Shown here piece after piece: positions 44,367 to 52,817 of a stretch of 64,000 bases of DNA (positions are counted from its first letter, which is position 1; each line of letters starts with the position of its first letter). A program made the translations under genes and the position numbers. Source of the DNA: DATAOG01 sp963757395. GTDB taxonomy: Bacteria > Pseudomonadota > Alphaproteobacteria > Geminicoccales > Geminicoccaceae. Below the pieces are notes generated by a model. That model did not search any database, was not told where the DNA came from, and saw only the letters and a list, made by a program, of their open reading frames with translations. The stretch lies in the NCBI GenBank assembly GCA_963757395.1, contig CAVWRK010000013.1, positions 372,001-436,000 on the forward strand, written 5' to 3'.

Positions 44367-45893
44367 ATGCGCATCCACATGCTCGCCCATTTGGCCGCGG
44401 TCCCACTTGCCGTTGCGCTGACGTCGTGGTCGCCGGGCCCGGTTGCCGCCGCCGCGCCGGACGAGATCACGATCGTGCTCTCGGAAGAGCCCGACATCAT
44501 CGATCCCTGCGAGGCCAGCCGCTCCAACGTCGGCCGGATCGTCAAGCAGAACGTCACCGAGACGCTGACCGAGATCGACCCCAAGGACGGCAGCATCACG
44601 CCGCGCCTTGCGACCTCGTGGGAGCAGATCGATCCGCTCACCTGGCGCTTCAAGCTGCGCGAGGGCGTCACGTTCCAGGACGGCGAGCCGTTCAACGCCG
44701 AGACCGCGAAGACGGCGATCCTGCGGACCCTGGATGACCGGATCGACTGCGAGATCCGGATCAAGTTCTTCGGCGGCATGGAGGTGACCCCGGTCCCGGT
44801 CGACGACTTGACCCTCGACATCAAGACCAAGGAGCCGGCGCCGATCCTGCCGACCATGATGGGCACGATGACGATCACCTCGCCCAACACGGTCGAGGGC
44901 GAGCGCACCCGCGACCCGATCGGCACCGGGCCCTACCGCTTCGTCAGCTGGACCCCCGGCACCAGCGTCGTGCTCGAGCGTTTTGCGGACTATTGGGGCG
45001 AGAAGCCCGAGGTCGAGAAGGTGACCTACGTGTTCCGCGGCGAATCCGCGGTCCGCGCCGCGATGGTCGCAGCCGGCGAGGCCGACATCGCGCCCAACAT
45101 CGCGGTCCAGGACGCGACCGACCCGAAGATGGATTTTTCCTACCTCAACTCGGAAACCTCGAGCTTCAGGATCGACGTCGACAAGCCGCCCCTGGATGAT
45201 CCCCGCGTGCGCAAAGCGATGAACCTCGCGATCGACCGCGACGCGATGATCGGCACGATCTTCAGCCCGGACGTGGTCAAGGCGACCCAGATGGTGGTCC
45301 CGAGCATCAACGGCTACAATCCGGACCTGAAGCCCTACCCCTACGATCCCGAGCAGGCCAAGGCGCTGCTCGCCGAGGCCAAGGCCGACGGCGTCCCGGT
45401 CGACAACGAGATCGTGATCGTCGGCCGGCTCGGCATCTACCCGAACGCGACCGAGCACGCCGAGGCGGTGATGGCGATGCTCAAGGACGTCGGCTTCAAC
45501 ATCAAGCTCAACATGCTCGAGGTCGGCGAGTGGGTCGACGCCTACACCAAGCCCTACGCCGAGGACCGCGAGCCGCAGCTGGTCCAGGCCCAGCACGACA
45601 ACAACAACGGCGACGCGGTTTTTACGGTTTTCTTCAAGTACCACTCCGACGGCGCCCAGTCGGTGCTAAGTGACAAGAAACTCGACGAGCTGATCGAGCA
45701 CGCGACGGTCGCGACCGGCGACGACCGCAAGAAGACCTGGCAGGAAGCCTTCCGCATGATCCACCAGGACCTGGTGCCCGACATCATGATGTTCCACATG
45801 GTCGGCTACACCCGGGTCGGCTCCCGGGTCGACTTCACCCCCGACATCTCGACCAACAGCGAGCTCCAGGTCGCCCACGTCAACTTCAAGTGA
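44367..45893 (+). CDS. Periplasmic peptide/nickel-type ABC substrate-binding protein
   Basis: A 508-residue family-5 solute-binding protein. The signal peptide MRIHMLAHLAAVPLAVAL ends near VAAAAP. Family features are EPDIIDPCEASRSNVGRIVKQNVTETLTEIDP, LATSWEQIDPLTWRFKLREGVTFQDGEPF, the RDPIGTGPYRFVSW strand and DDPRVRKAMNLAIDRDAMIG. It would deliver peptides or a related solute to the permeases encoded at 47245-49100, which lie on the same strand but are separated by a 1.1-kb toxin-antitoxin block. No frameshift is seen here, unlike in the permease and ATPase genes. Confidence 0.92.
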   Translation: MRIHMLAHLAAVPLAVALTSWSPGPVAAAAPDEITIVLSEEPDIIDPCEASRSNVGRIVKQNVTETLTEIDPKDGSITPRLATSWEQIDPLTWRFKLREGVTFQDGEPFNAETAKTAILRTLDDRIDCEIRIKFFGGMEVTPVPVDDLTLDIKTKEPAPILPTMMGTMTITSPNTVEGERTRDPIGTGPYRFVSWTPGTSVVLERFADYWGEKPEVEKVTYVFRGESAVRAAMVAAGEADIAPNIAVQDATDPKMDFSYLNSETSSFRIDVDKPPLDDPRVRKAMNLAIDRDAMIGTIFSPDVVKATQMVVPSINGYNPDLKPYPYDPEQAKALLAEAKADGVPVDNEIVIVGRLGIYPNATEHAEAVMAMLKDVGFNIKLNMLEVGEWVDAYTKPYAEDREPQLVQAQHDNNNGDAVFTVFFKYHSDGAQSVLSDKKLDELIEHATVATGDDRKKTWQEAFRMIHQDLVPDIMMFHMVGYTRVGSRVDFTPDISTNSELQVAHVNFK

Positions 45894-45945
45894 TTTTCCG
45901 AACGCCCCAGGCGGCGCGGCCTCCACACCGCGCCACCTGGGGCGT

Positions 45946-46230
45946 CTACAGGCTCAGCTCGCTGTGGGAGCCGAGACGCACGGGAGGTCCAGCGTCCCGG
46001 CATCGGGCTTTCGATAGATCAGCACGAGATCGGGCCTGACGTGGCAGTCCCGATGATCCCGCCAGTCGCCGGTCAGTGCGTGATCGCGATACCTGACCGG
46101 CAGCGGGTCATCGGCTGCCAGGAGCGCCACCACCGCCAGCAGATCCCGATCGAGGGTCGCCCCGATACCGCCCCCTCGCCTCGCGTTTGTAGTCGCGTTT
46201 GAAACGGGCGGTCCGCCTAATCGTCCGCAT
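45946..46230 (-). CDS. yafQ: YafQ-type mRNA interferase toxin (frameshifted)
   Basis: After correcting an extra A near 46165 and two extra bases near 45990, the frame gives 93 residues starting MRTIRRTARFKRDYKREARG and ending VRLGSHSELSL. All residues known to matter in E. coli YafQ fall in place: His50 (YRDHALTG), Asp61 and His63 (RDCHV), Asp67 (RPDLVLIY) and the C-terminal His (GSHSEL). The ATG at 46230 overlaps the end of the antitoxin gene by 14 bases, as is normal for dinJ-yafQ. YafQ binds ribosomes and cuts mRNA. Two indels in so short a gene may be errors or true inactivation. Confidence 0.75.
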
Positions 46231-46479
46231 GCAGGTCGGCGATCAGCTCGTCGACGCCGCCGACCGTCACGAGCTCGCCCCGCCGCGCCGCCTTCATGGC
46301 CTCGATGGTCTCTGCATTCGGCACCAGGGGATCGAACGGCAGCGCCTTATCGGCCACCGTCCGCATCAGCATCATCCGAAACGCGTCCGAGATCGTGAGC
46401 CCGGCAGCCCGAGGATCGCCGCCGCCGCCTCCTTGAGGCGCCGGTCGATCCGCGCCCGCACCACGGCATCCGCAGCCAT
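46217..46479 (-). CDS. dinJ: DinJ/RelB-type antitoxin (frameshifted)
   Basis: With one base restored near 46405 the frame encodes about 87 residues: ADAVVRARIDRRLKEAAAAIL (ribbon-helix-helix), GLTISDAFRMMLMRTVADKALPF (the family's ISDAFRxML motif), then PNAETIEAMKAARRGEL and a tail ending ADLHADD. The tail would wrap the YafQ toxin, whose gene overlaps the end of this one. The antitoxin is divergent from the hicB gene, and a perfect palindrome lies upstream. Confidence 0.75.
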
Positions 46480-46512
46480 GTCGCTTTCCTCCGCTTCAGA
46501 GGCAATAGGAGA

Positions 46513-46525
46513 GCTACCTGGTAGC
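46513..46525. promoter_or_regulatory. Palindromic operator between two divergent toxin-antitoxin modules
   Basis: GCTACC-T-GGTAGC is a perfect 13-base palindrome 34 bases upstream of the dinJ start and 124 bases upstream of the hicB start. Its form fits binding by a ribbon-helix-helix antitoxin such as DinJ; HicB could also use it. Confidence 0.45.
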
Positions 46526-46648
46526 CCAACGATCCTCCCCTGCCTCGGCCGTGCGGCCAGCCCCCCGCGGCGTGGGCGGACGGCCGCAGTTGAACCGGCG
46601 CAGGCGAGAATCGACATCTTGCTGCACAACCGTAAGCGAGGTCACGAC

Positions 46649-46891
46649 ATGGCGCGTGCCAAGGCAACGCCGCCGAGCTCCACGGTCCGAACCTTCACGG
46701 CCGTGATCGAGCCGGACGAGGAGGAAGGCGGCTACGTCGTCACCTTCCCGGCGATTCCCGACCTCGCCACCCAGGGTGAGACCCTAGACGAGGCCCGCCT
46801 GATGGCCGAAGACTGCCTTCGCGGCTATCTCGAAGTCCTGCGCGAGACCGGCCGCCCGCTGCCGGCGCCCGGCGCGGCCACGTCCGAGTGA
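46649..46891 (+). CDS. hicB: HicB-type antitoxin
   Basis: An 80-residue HicB. The RNase H-like partial fold is evident: TFTAVIEPDEEEGGYVVTFPAIPDLATQG, then ETLDEARLMAEDCLRGYLEVL. This is the short form without a C-terminal ribbon-helix-helix or HTH. It neutralises the HicA mRNA interferase. The stop overlaps the GTG of the following gene (GTGA at 46888-46891), so the order is hicB then hicA, the reverse of the commonest arrangement. Confidence 0.85.
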   Translation: MARAKATPPSSTVRTFTAVIEPDEEEGGYVVTFPAIPDLATQGETLDEARLMAEDCLRGYLEVLRETGRPLPAPGAATSE

Positions 46892-47040
46892 AGGGCAGCC
46901 ATCACTACTTCCATCACCCCACCTGCCCTGAACTCCTCGTCTGCGTCCCCGTCCACCGAGGCGACGTCAAACGCGCCGTGTTGCGCTCGATCCTCCGCCA
47001 AGCCGACCTGACCATCGATGCGTTCTTCGACCTGCTTTGA
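46888..47040 (+). pseudogene. hicA: HicA-type toxin missing its N-terminus
   Basis: A 50-residue frame starting at the GTG that overlaps the hicB stop. It reads KGSHHYFHHP, then VCVPVHRGDVKRAVLRSILRQADLTIDAF, the conserved second half of HicA, including the catalytic His in GSHH. Full-length HicA has about 20-25 further residues before KGSHH (beta strand, helix with the xLLxxxGF motif). They are absent in any frame directly upstream, because hicB occupies that place. The protein is thus probably a truncated, perhaps inactive, toxin; a compact functional variant cannot be excluded. Confidence 0.65.
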
Positions 47041-47244
47041 CCGGCACTGCACGGCTAAGAACATCCCGGAGATATCAAACCTGCTGACCTGTTGTCACAG
47101 GTAGGACGGAGCAGGGCCGAGGGGCGCTCTGTCCTTGATCGCTGCCATGGGGTGGCGCATGGTTGGGGGCTTGGGAGACCGGGAAATGCGGGCGGCGATC
47201 GGGGGGACAGCCGCCAGACGGTGTGAGCCGGCCTCCGGGGAGGC

Positions 47245-48165
47245 GTGTTGGGCGAGTATCTGGCCAGGCGGGCGGTGGCGAGCTTCATCTCGCTCGCAGG
47301 CCTGATCGTGCTCGTGTTCTTCCTCGCGCGGCTGACCGGGGATCCGACCAATCTCTATCTGCCGCTCGATGCCTCGCTCGAGGCGCGGGCCGAGTTTGCC
47401 GCCAAGCATGGGTTCAATGATCCGCTGATCGAGCAGTTCGGGCGGTTTCTGGGGGACCTGGCGCGGTTCGATCTCGGGGTCTCGATCCGCAAGGCGCGGC
47501 CGGCGCTCGAGGTCGTGCTGGAGGCCTTTCCGACGACGCTCGAGCTGGCGGCGATCACGATGACCGGGGCGATCACGCTGGCCATGGTGGTGGGCTCGCT
47601 CGCCGCCGTTCGGCCGGGGGGGCCGTTCGACCGGATCGCGAGCGTGATCTCGCTGGCCGGCGCCAGCGCGCCCGATTTCTGGGTCGCGATCACCGGGATT
47701 TTGTTGTTTGCGGTCACGCTCGGCTGGCTGCCGACCTCGGGCACCGGCACGCCCTGGCACTGGGTCATGCCGATCGCCGTGCTGCTGATCCGGCCGTTCG
47801 GGCTGCTTGGTGCAGGTGGTGCGCGGCGCCGATGATCTCCGCGCTGTCGTCGGCCTACGTCAAGACCGCGCGCGCCAAAGGGGTGCGCGAGCGGAGCGTC
47901 ATCTTCGTCCACGCGCTGCGCAACGCGATGCTGGCCGGTGATCACGGTCGCGGGCGACCAGGCGGCCGGGATCGTCAATGGCGCGGTGATCGTCGAGACC
48001 GTGTTCGGCTTCCCGGGCGTCGGCAAGCTGATGATCGATTCGATCATCCAGCGCGACTTCGCCGTGATCCAGGCCTCGATCCTGGTCACCGCGGTGGCGA
48101 TCTTCGTCATGAACATCCTGATCGACCTCGCCTACGCGGTGCTCGATCCCCGCATCCGGCACTAG
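47245..48165 (+). CDS. ABC transporter permease, DppB/OppB type (frameshifted)
   Basis: Joined frames give about 305 residues. The N-terminus LGEYLARRAVASFISLAGLIVLVFFLARLTGDP is standard for DppB/OppB. The central part has DLGVSIRKARPALEVVLEAFPTTLELA and the conserved loop reads SSAYVKTARAKGVRERSVIFVHALRNAML, the EAA loop that contacts the ATPase. The end is FGFPGVGKLMIDSIIQRDF to DPRIRH. Extra bases near 47808 (T), 47830 (C) and 47936 (C) break it. The GTG at 47245 is preceded by GGGGAGG. First gene of the permease-permease-ATPase set that matches the binding protein at 44367. Confidence 0.85.
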
Positions 48166-48167
48166 CG

Positions 48168-49100
48168 ATGACCGATGGCGCGCGCTGCCGAGACGCTTCC
48201 CATGGCGCCGGTCGAAGCGAGCCTGGCGCCAGGCGCTGGCCATGCTCTGGCGCGACAAGTTCGCGCTGCGTCGCGGCGCTCTACCTGCTGCTGATGGTGC
48301 TCTGCGCGCTGCTCGGGCCCTGGCTGCTCGGCGACGCGGCGACCGGCATGAACCTGCGCGGCGCGCAACGCGCCGCCGTTCACCCTCGAGCACGGCTGGC
48401 TCTACGTCCTCGGCGCCGACGCGCTCGGCCGCAGCATCCTCGCCCGGATCGTCGTCGCGGCGCAGAACACGCTCGCGGTCGCCGCCGCCGCGGTCGCGCT
48501 GGCGCTGCTGATCGGCGCCACGCTCGGCCTGATCGCGGGCTACACGCGGCGGCTGGCTCGGCAACCTCATTCTCCGGCTCGCCGACATCATCATGAGCTT
48601 TCCCTCGCTGCTGCTGGCGGTCGTGGTGCTCTACATGTTCGAGCCCCGGGTCGCGAACCTCGTCCTGGTGCTCGCGGTCACCCGCATCCCGGTCTATCTG
48701 CGCACCACCCGCGCCGAGGTGCTCGAGATCCGCGAGCGCATGTTCGTCGCCGGCGGCCCGGGTGATGGGCGCCGGCGCCGTCCGGATCGTGCTCCGCCAC
48801 ATCGTGCCGATCGTGCTGCCGACCCTGATCACCGTCGCGACCCTCGACTTCGCCTTCGTGATGCTCGCGGAATCGGCGCTCTCGTTCCTCGGCATCGGCA
48901 TCCAGCCGCCCGAGATCACCTGGGGCCTGATGGTCGCGCAGGGCCGCAACTACCTGACCGTCGCCTGGTGGCTCGCGTTCTGGCCCGGCCTCGCGATCAT
49001 GCTGACCACGCTCGCCCTCAACCTGCTCTCGAGCTGGGTGCGGATCGCGACCGATCCGGTCCAGCGCTGGCGCCTCGAGGTGCCGGGCGAGCGAGGATGA
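48168..49100 (+). CDS. ABC transporter permease, DppC/OppC type (frameshifted)
   Basis: Joined frames give about 305 residues: DKFALVAALYLLLMVLCALLGPWLLGDA after correction, YVLGADALGRSILARIVVAAQNTLAVA, GATLGLIAGYT, ILRLADIIMSFPSLLLAVVVLYM, then TRAEVLEIRERMFV and the EAA-type loop RVMGAGAVRIVLRHIVPIVLP, ending SSWVRIATDP. Single-base insertions lie near 48270, 48365, 48410, 48550 and 48765. The ATG at 48168 is two bases after the DppB stop, and the stop overlaps the ATPase start. Confidence 0.85.
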
Positions 49101-50843
49101 GCGAGACCGGGCGCATCTGCTCGAGGTCCAGGACCTCGCGGTCGAGTTCGACACCGCGGGCGGCAAGGTGCACGCCGTCAACGGCATCGGCTAGCACCTC
49201 GACCGCGGCGAGGTGCTGGCGATCCTCGGCGAGAGCGGCTCGGGCAAGAGCGTCCAGGCGGCGGCGATCATGGACCTGATCGACAGCCCGCCCGGCCAGG
49301 ATCACCGCCGGCCGCGTGCTGTATCGCGGCCAGGACCTGCTGACCATGCCGGCGGCCGCGCGGCGCCGGATCAACGGCCAGCAAGATCGCGATGATCTTC
49401 CAGGACCCGCTCGCCCATCTGAACCCGGTCTACAGCGTCGGCTGGCAGATCGCCGAGACGCTTTCGCGCCCACGGCGCCGCCTCGCGCAGCGCCGCGGGC
49501 GAAAGACGCCGTCGAGCTGCTGGAGCGGGTCGGCATCCCGGAGCCGCGCGCGTCGCGCCCATGACTACCCGCACCAGTTCTCGGGCGGCCAGCGCCAGCG
49601 GGTGATGATCGCGATGGCGCTGGCGCTGCGGCCCGAGGTCCTGATCGCCGACGAGCCGACCACCGCCCTCGACGTCACCGTCCAGGCCCAGATCCTGGCG
49701 CTGCTCGAAGGAGCTCCAGGCCGAGACCGGCATGGGCCTGATCCTGATCACCCACGACCTCGGCGTGGTCGCCGAGATGGCCGACCGGGTCGCGGTGATG
49801 CACGCCGGCAAGATCGTCGAGACCGGCCCGGCGCGCCAGGTCTTCCACGCCCCCGCCGACCCCTACACGCGCCGCCTGATGGCCGCCATCCCGGGGCGGG
49901 CAGCGCCCGCCGGCCGAACTTTGGAGGTCACGGCGCCGGACAGCGGTCGCCCGCTGCTGCGCGTCGAGGGTCTCGCCAAGCACTATGAGATCACCAGGGG
50001 CATGATGCGCCGTAAGACCGGCGAGGTGCTGCGCGCGGTCGACGGCGTCAGCTTCGAGCTTTGCGCCGGCGAGACGCTGGGGCTGGTCGGCGAATCCGGC
50101 TCCGGCAAGTCGACCCTCGCCCGCACCCTGCTCCGCCTCGACGAGCCGACCGGCGGCTGCGCCGAATACCGCGGCCGGGACCTGTTCGCGCTTGGCGCCG
50201 GCCGAGCTGTTGCGCCTGCGCCGCCAGATCCAGGTCGTGTTCCAGGACCCCTACGCCTCGCTCAACCCGCGCATGACGGTCACGCAGATCATCGCCGAGC
50301 CCTGGGCGATCCACCGAGATCTGCTGCCCAAGGCGAAGTGGCAGGACCGGGTCGCCGAGCTGCTCGCTGCAGGTCGGCATGCAGCCCGAGCACGCGCGCC
50401 GCTATCCGCACCAGTTCTCGGGCGGCCAGCGCCAGCGGATCGCGATCGCGCGGGCGCTGGCGCTCGAGCCCGAGCTGATCATCTGCGACGAGGCGGTCTC
50501 GGCGCTCGACGTCTCGATCCAGGCCCAGGTGATCGCGCTGCTCGCCGAGCTGCAGAGCACCTTCGGCCTCGCCTACCTGTTCATCGCCCACGACCTCGCC
50601 GTGGTCCGCGACTTCGCCGACCGGGTGCTGGTCATGTACCAGGGCCGGATCGTCGAGCAGGGCCCGACCGCGCGCATCTTCGAGCGCCCCGAGCACCCCT
50701 ACACCCAGGCGCTGCTGGCCGCGAGCCCGGTTCCCGACCCCGACCGGCAACGCCGGCGCCAGTTGCAGGCGGCGATCGGTCGCAAGCCAGGCGCTCTTGT
50801 TCAGCCCAGCACTATCATTGGCACCCGCGAACAGACGCGTTGA
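49097..50843 (+). CDS. Fused dual ATPase of a peptide-type ABC transporter (frameshifts and one stop)
   Basis: About 580 residues when joined, holding two ABC ATPases in one chain (GsiA/Dpp DF-fusion type). Domain 1: Walker A GESGSGKSVQ, Q-loop IFQDPLAHLNP, signature FSGGQRQRV, Walker B VLIADEPTTALDVT, HTHD-like ITHDLGV. Domain 2: GESGSGKSTLART, VFQDPYASLNPRM, FSGGQRQRIAIARALALEP, LIICDEAVSALDVS, IAHDLAVV, then the oligopeptide tail HPYTQALLAASPVPDP. Indels lie near 49110, 49295, 49380, 49510, 49712, 50195 and 50370. A TAG at 49192-49194 sits in frame 21 bases before the GEVLAIL segment, where Tyr is expected (TAC or TAT). Confidence 0.85.
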
Positions 50844-50875
50844 CTGGTCGGGCGCTGGACGATGGATCGCGATGG

Positions 50876-51802
50876 TCAACCCTGCGGCGTGTGCAGCCTG
50901 ATCGAGACATCGAGGCCGCCGAGCCGGTCTTCCAGGCCATGGCGCACGTGCGCCAGTCGCTGGCGAGCCTCTTCGAACGAACCGGTCTCCACCGGGTCCA
51001 TGGTCAACTCGACGAACACATCACGGCCCGAACGTCGAGAGCGCATGCCAACCAACTCTTCTGCCTGAATCCCCTCCTCGAGCAGCAGCTGCGCGATCGC
51101 CTCCTCGGCCTTGCCGCGCAGGGGATGATCGATCAGATCCAGCGCCGCCTGCCAGAGCATCCTGACGCCGGCAGCCGTCATCAGCAGACCCACGAAGATG
51201 GCGCCCAGGCAGTCTGCCGCCAGGCCAACCTCGGGATCCCTGGCAACTGCCGCCACGGTCAGTGCCGTTTGCACGATCAGCAAGGATACGAACCGGGAGC
51301 TGCTCACCGGCGACGGCACCCCGTAGGTCGGCTGCCCGTTCCCTGCCTTGGCGGCCGAGCGCGCCCAGACCGAAAAGCCAGTTCGAACGGTATGCGCGGC
51401 GTTCGCCGTGGCGGCGAGAGCCAGGGCGAAAGGCTCCGCTTCGCTCTTTCCGACCGCGATCAGGGCGAATGCCCGGCTGGCGAGCCACAGGCCCGCCGCC
51501 GCAAGCGCCAAAGCAATGGCGACATTACCGGCCTGCTCGAGCTTTCCGGTGCCAAATTGATAGCGTTGCCCTGCATGTCTCGCCGCCTTGGCGAGAACCA
51601 CGAAATACCAGACCCCGGTCATCATGATCAGTGTACTGCGGATGGTTTCGCCAAGCAGGGTAAGCGACCCAGACCCGACGGCCACGATCAGCATCGCGAG
51701 GAGCAGGATCACTTCGACTAATGATCCACTAGAGAAGATCTCCCCCTTCGCTCCTCCGTCCACCGAGACCTCGCAACTCATGGCGACACCGGAATCGAGC
51801 AC
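50876..51802 (-). CDS. CDF-fold membrane protein lacking metal-site residues (copy 1)
   Basis: A 308-residue protein with the length and helix pattern of a cation diffusion facilitator: six hydrophobic segments and a C-terminal ferredoxin-like domain (MRSRRSGRDVFVELTMDPVETGSFEEARQRLAHV). The metal site is not conserved. In helix 2 the usual DxxxD reads E-TIR-S (LLGETIRSTLIM), and in helix 5 the usual HxxxD reads R-FVS-L (SSRFVSLLIVQ). LIDHP after helix 6 is kept. It is a paralogue of the protein at 51909-52817. Start is uncertain (GTG 51802 or ATG 51781). Without the tetrahedral site, zinc/proton exchange of the usual kind is unlikely. Confidence 0.75.
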   Translation of the reverse strand: MLDSGVAMSCEVSVDGGAKGEIFSSGSLVEVILLLAMLIVAVGSGSLTLLGETIRSTLIMMTGVWYFVVLAKAARHAGQRYQFGTGKLEQAGNVAIALALAAAGLWLASRAFALIAVGKSEAEPFALALAATANAAHTVRTGFSVWARSAAKAGNGQPTYGVPSPVSSSRFVSLLIVQTALTVAAVARDPEVGLAADCLGAIFVGLLMTAAGVRMLWQAALDLIDHPLRGKAEEAIAQLLLEEGIQAEELVGMRSRRSGRDVFVELTMDPVETGSFEEARQRLAHVRHGLEDRLGGLDVSIRLHTPQG

Positions 51803-51908
51803 CGCGGCCCCGTGAAGGCCGCGATCCGATCTGAACGTTTTTCGGGCGCCGCGGACAATCAGGAGCCTCCTCCCCCTGTCAGATGACCAGTTCCAATGCC
51901 GTGTCTAG

Positions 51909-52817
51909 CTAGCCGCCGGCATCGATGATGATGGCGACGTGAGCCTCCTGGACATGGCTTTCGATTGTCCGTTGGACGTGACTGACACGTTGCCTGAAAT
52001 CGGCCAGAGACAAGCAATGCACGGGAGCCACGGTCAATTCCACCTGGGCAAGGCTGCCCGATCGCCGCGTCCGTACTCGCACGATCTCCTCCAGTTGAAG
52101 CCCGGCCGCCGCGAGGACCCCGTCGATCTGTTTTCTCAGGCGGTCCGGGATCGGATGGTCCAGCAGGTCCGGCGCGCACTCCCATATCATCTTGAGGCCG
52201 ACCGTAACCATGATGTACGCGATGAAGGTCGCGCCCACACCATCGAGCCAGATCGAGACGACGGGATCCTTGGCCAGCGCGGCGATGGTGAGGGTGGTCT
52301 GAACAATGAGCGAGGAAACGAGCTTGACCGTCCTCGCACGCAACTGCGCCCTGTAGATCACCGAATCGTCGCTTCTGGCCGCGGCCACCATCGCTAGCCA
52401 GCCCAAGCCGTTGACCAGCGTGTTGATGGCGTTGATGACGGCCGCCGTCGCCATCCCCAGCGGCGATGCCGCGATATGCTCGAATAGCAGCGATTCGATG
52501 ACCCGATGGGCCACCCAGAGGCCACCGGCGAGAAGAGCAGCGCCAATCGCCAGGTTGCAGATCTGCTCGACCTTGCCGATGCCGAAACGGAACTTCCGGA
52601 GCCGGTCCCGATGCACCGCGAACAGGATAAAAAGCGAATAGAACTCGACGATCAGCATGAGCGCCGTCCGAAACAGCTCGCTGAGCATGGTGAGGGAATG
52701 CGTGACGAGAGCGAAAAGGAAAAAAAGTGAGACGATTACCAGGTCGGCGAGACTGGTATAGAGAACCGCAGCCTCTTTCGCCTTTTGTTCCGGCGTCGGC
52801 GCCCTCGATCCGTTCAC
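51909..52817 (-). CDS. CDF-fold membrane protein lacking metal-site residues (copy 2)
   Basis: A 302-residue paralogue of the preceding protein. GTG at 52817 overlaps the HlyD-like gene's TGA (GTGA), which fixes the start and implies coupled translation. Helix 2 reads LTMLSELFRTALMLIVEFY, again with Glu at the first metal position and Thr at the second. Helix 5 reads VKLVSSLIVQTTLTIAALAKDP, with Lys and Ser at the usual His and Asp positions. LLDHPIPDRLRKQIDGVL and RTRRSGSLAQVELTVAP form the C-terminal domain. The E-x-x-R and SLIVQTxLT motifs are shared by both copies, so a distinct conserved function is likely. Confidence 0.75.
   Translation of the reverse strand: MNGSRAPTPEQKAKEAAVLYTSLADLVIVSLFFLFALVTHSLTMLSELFRTALMLIVEFYSLFILFAVHRDRLRKFRFGIGKVEQICNLAIGAALLAGGLWVAHRVIESLLFEHIAASPLGMATAAVINAINTLVNGLGWLAMVAAARSDDSVIYRAQLRARTVKLVSSLIVQTTLTIAALAKDPVVSIWLDGVGATFIAYIMVTVGLKMIWECAPDLLDHPIPDRLRKQIDGVLAAAGLQLEEIVRVRTRRSGSLAQVELTVAPVHCLSLADFRQRVSHVQRTIESHVQEAHVAIIIDAGG

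Noticed and set aside
44310..45644. 444-codon minus-strand frame opposite the binding protein
   Set aside because: Composed of antisense-type Asp/Arg/His/Leu repeats; the plus strand encodes a clear family-5 binding protein with a signal peptide.
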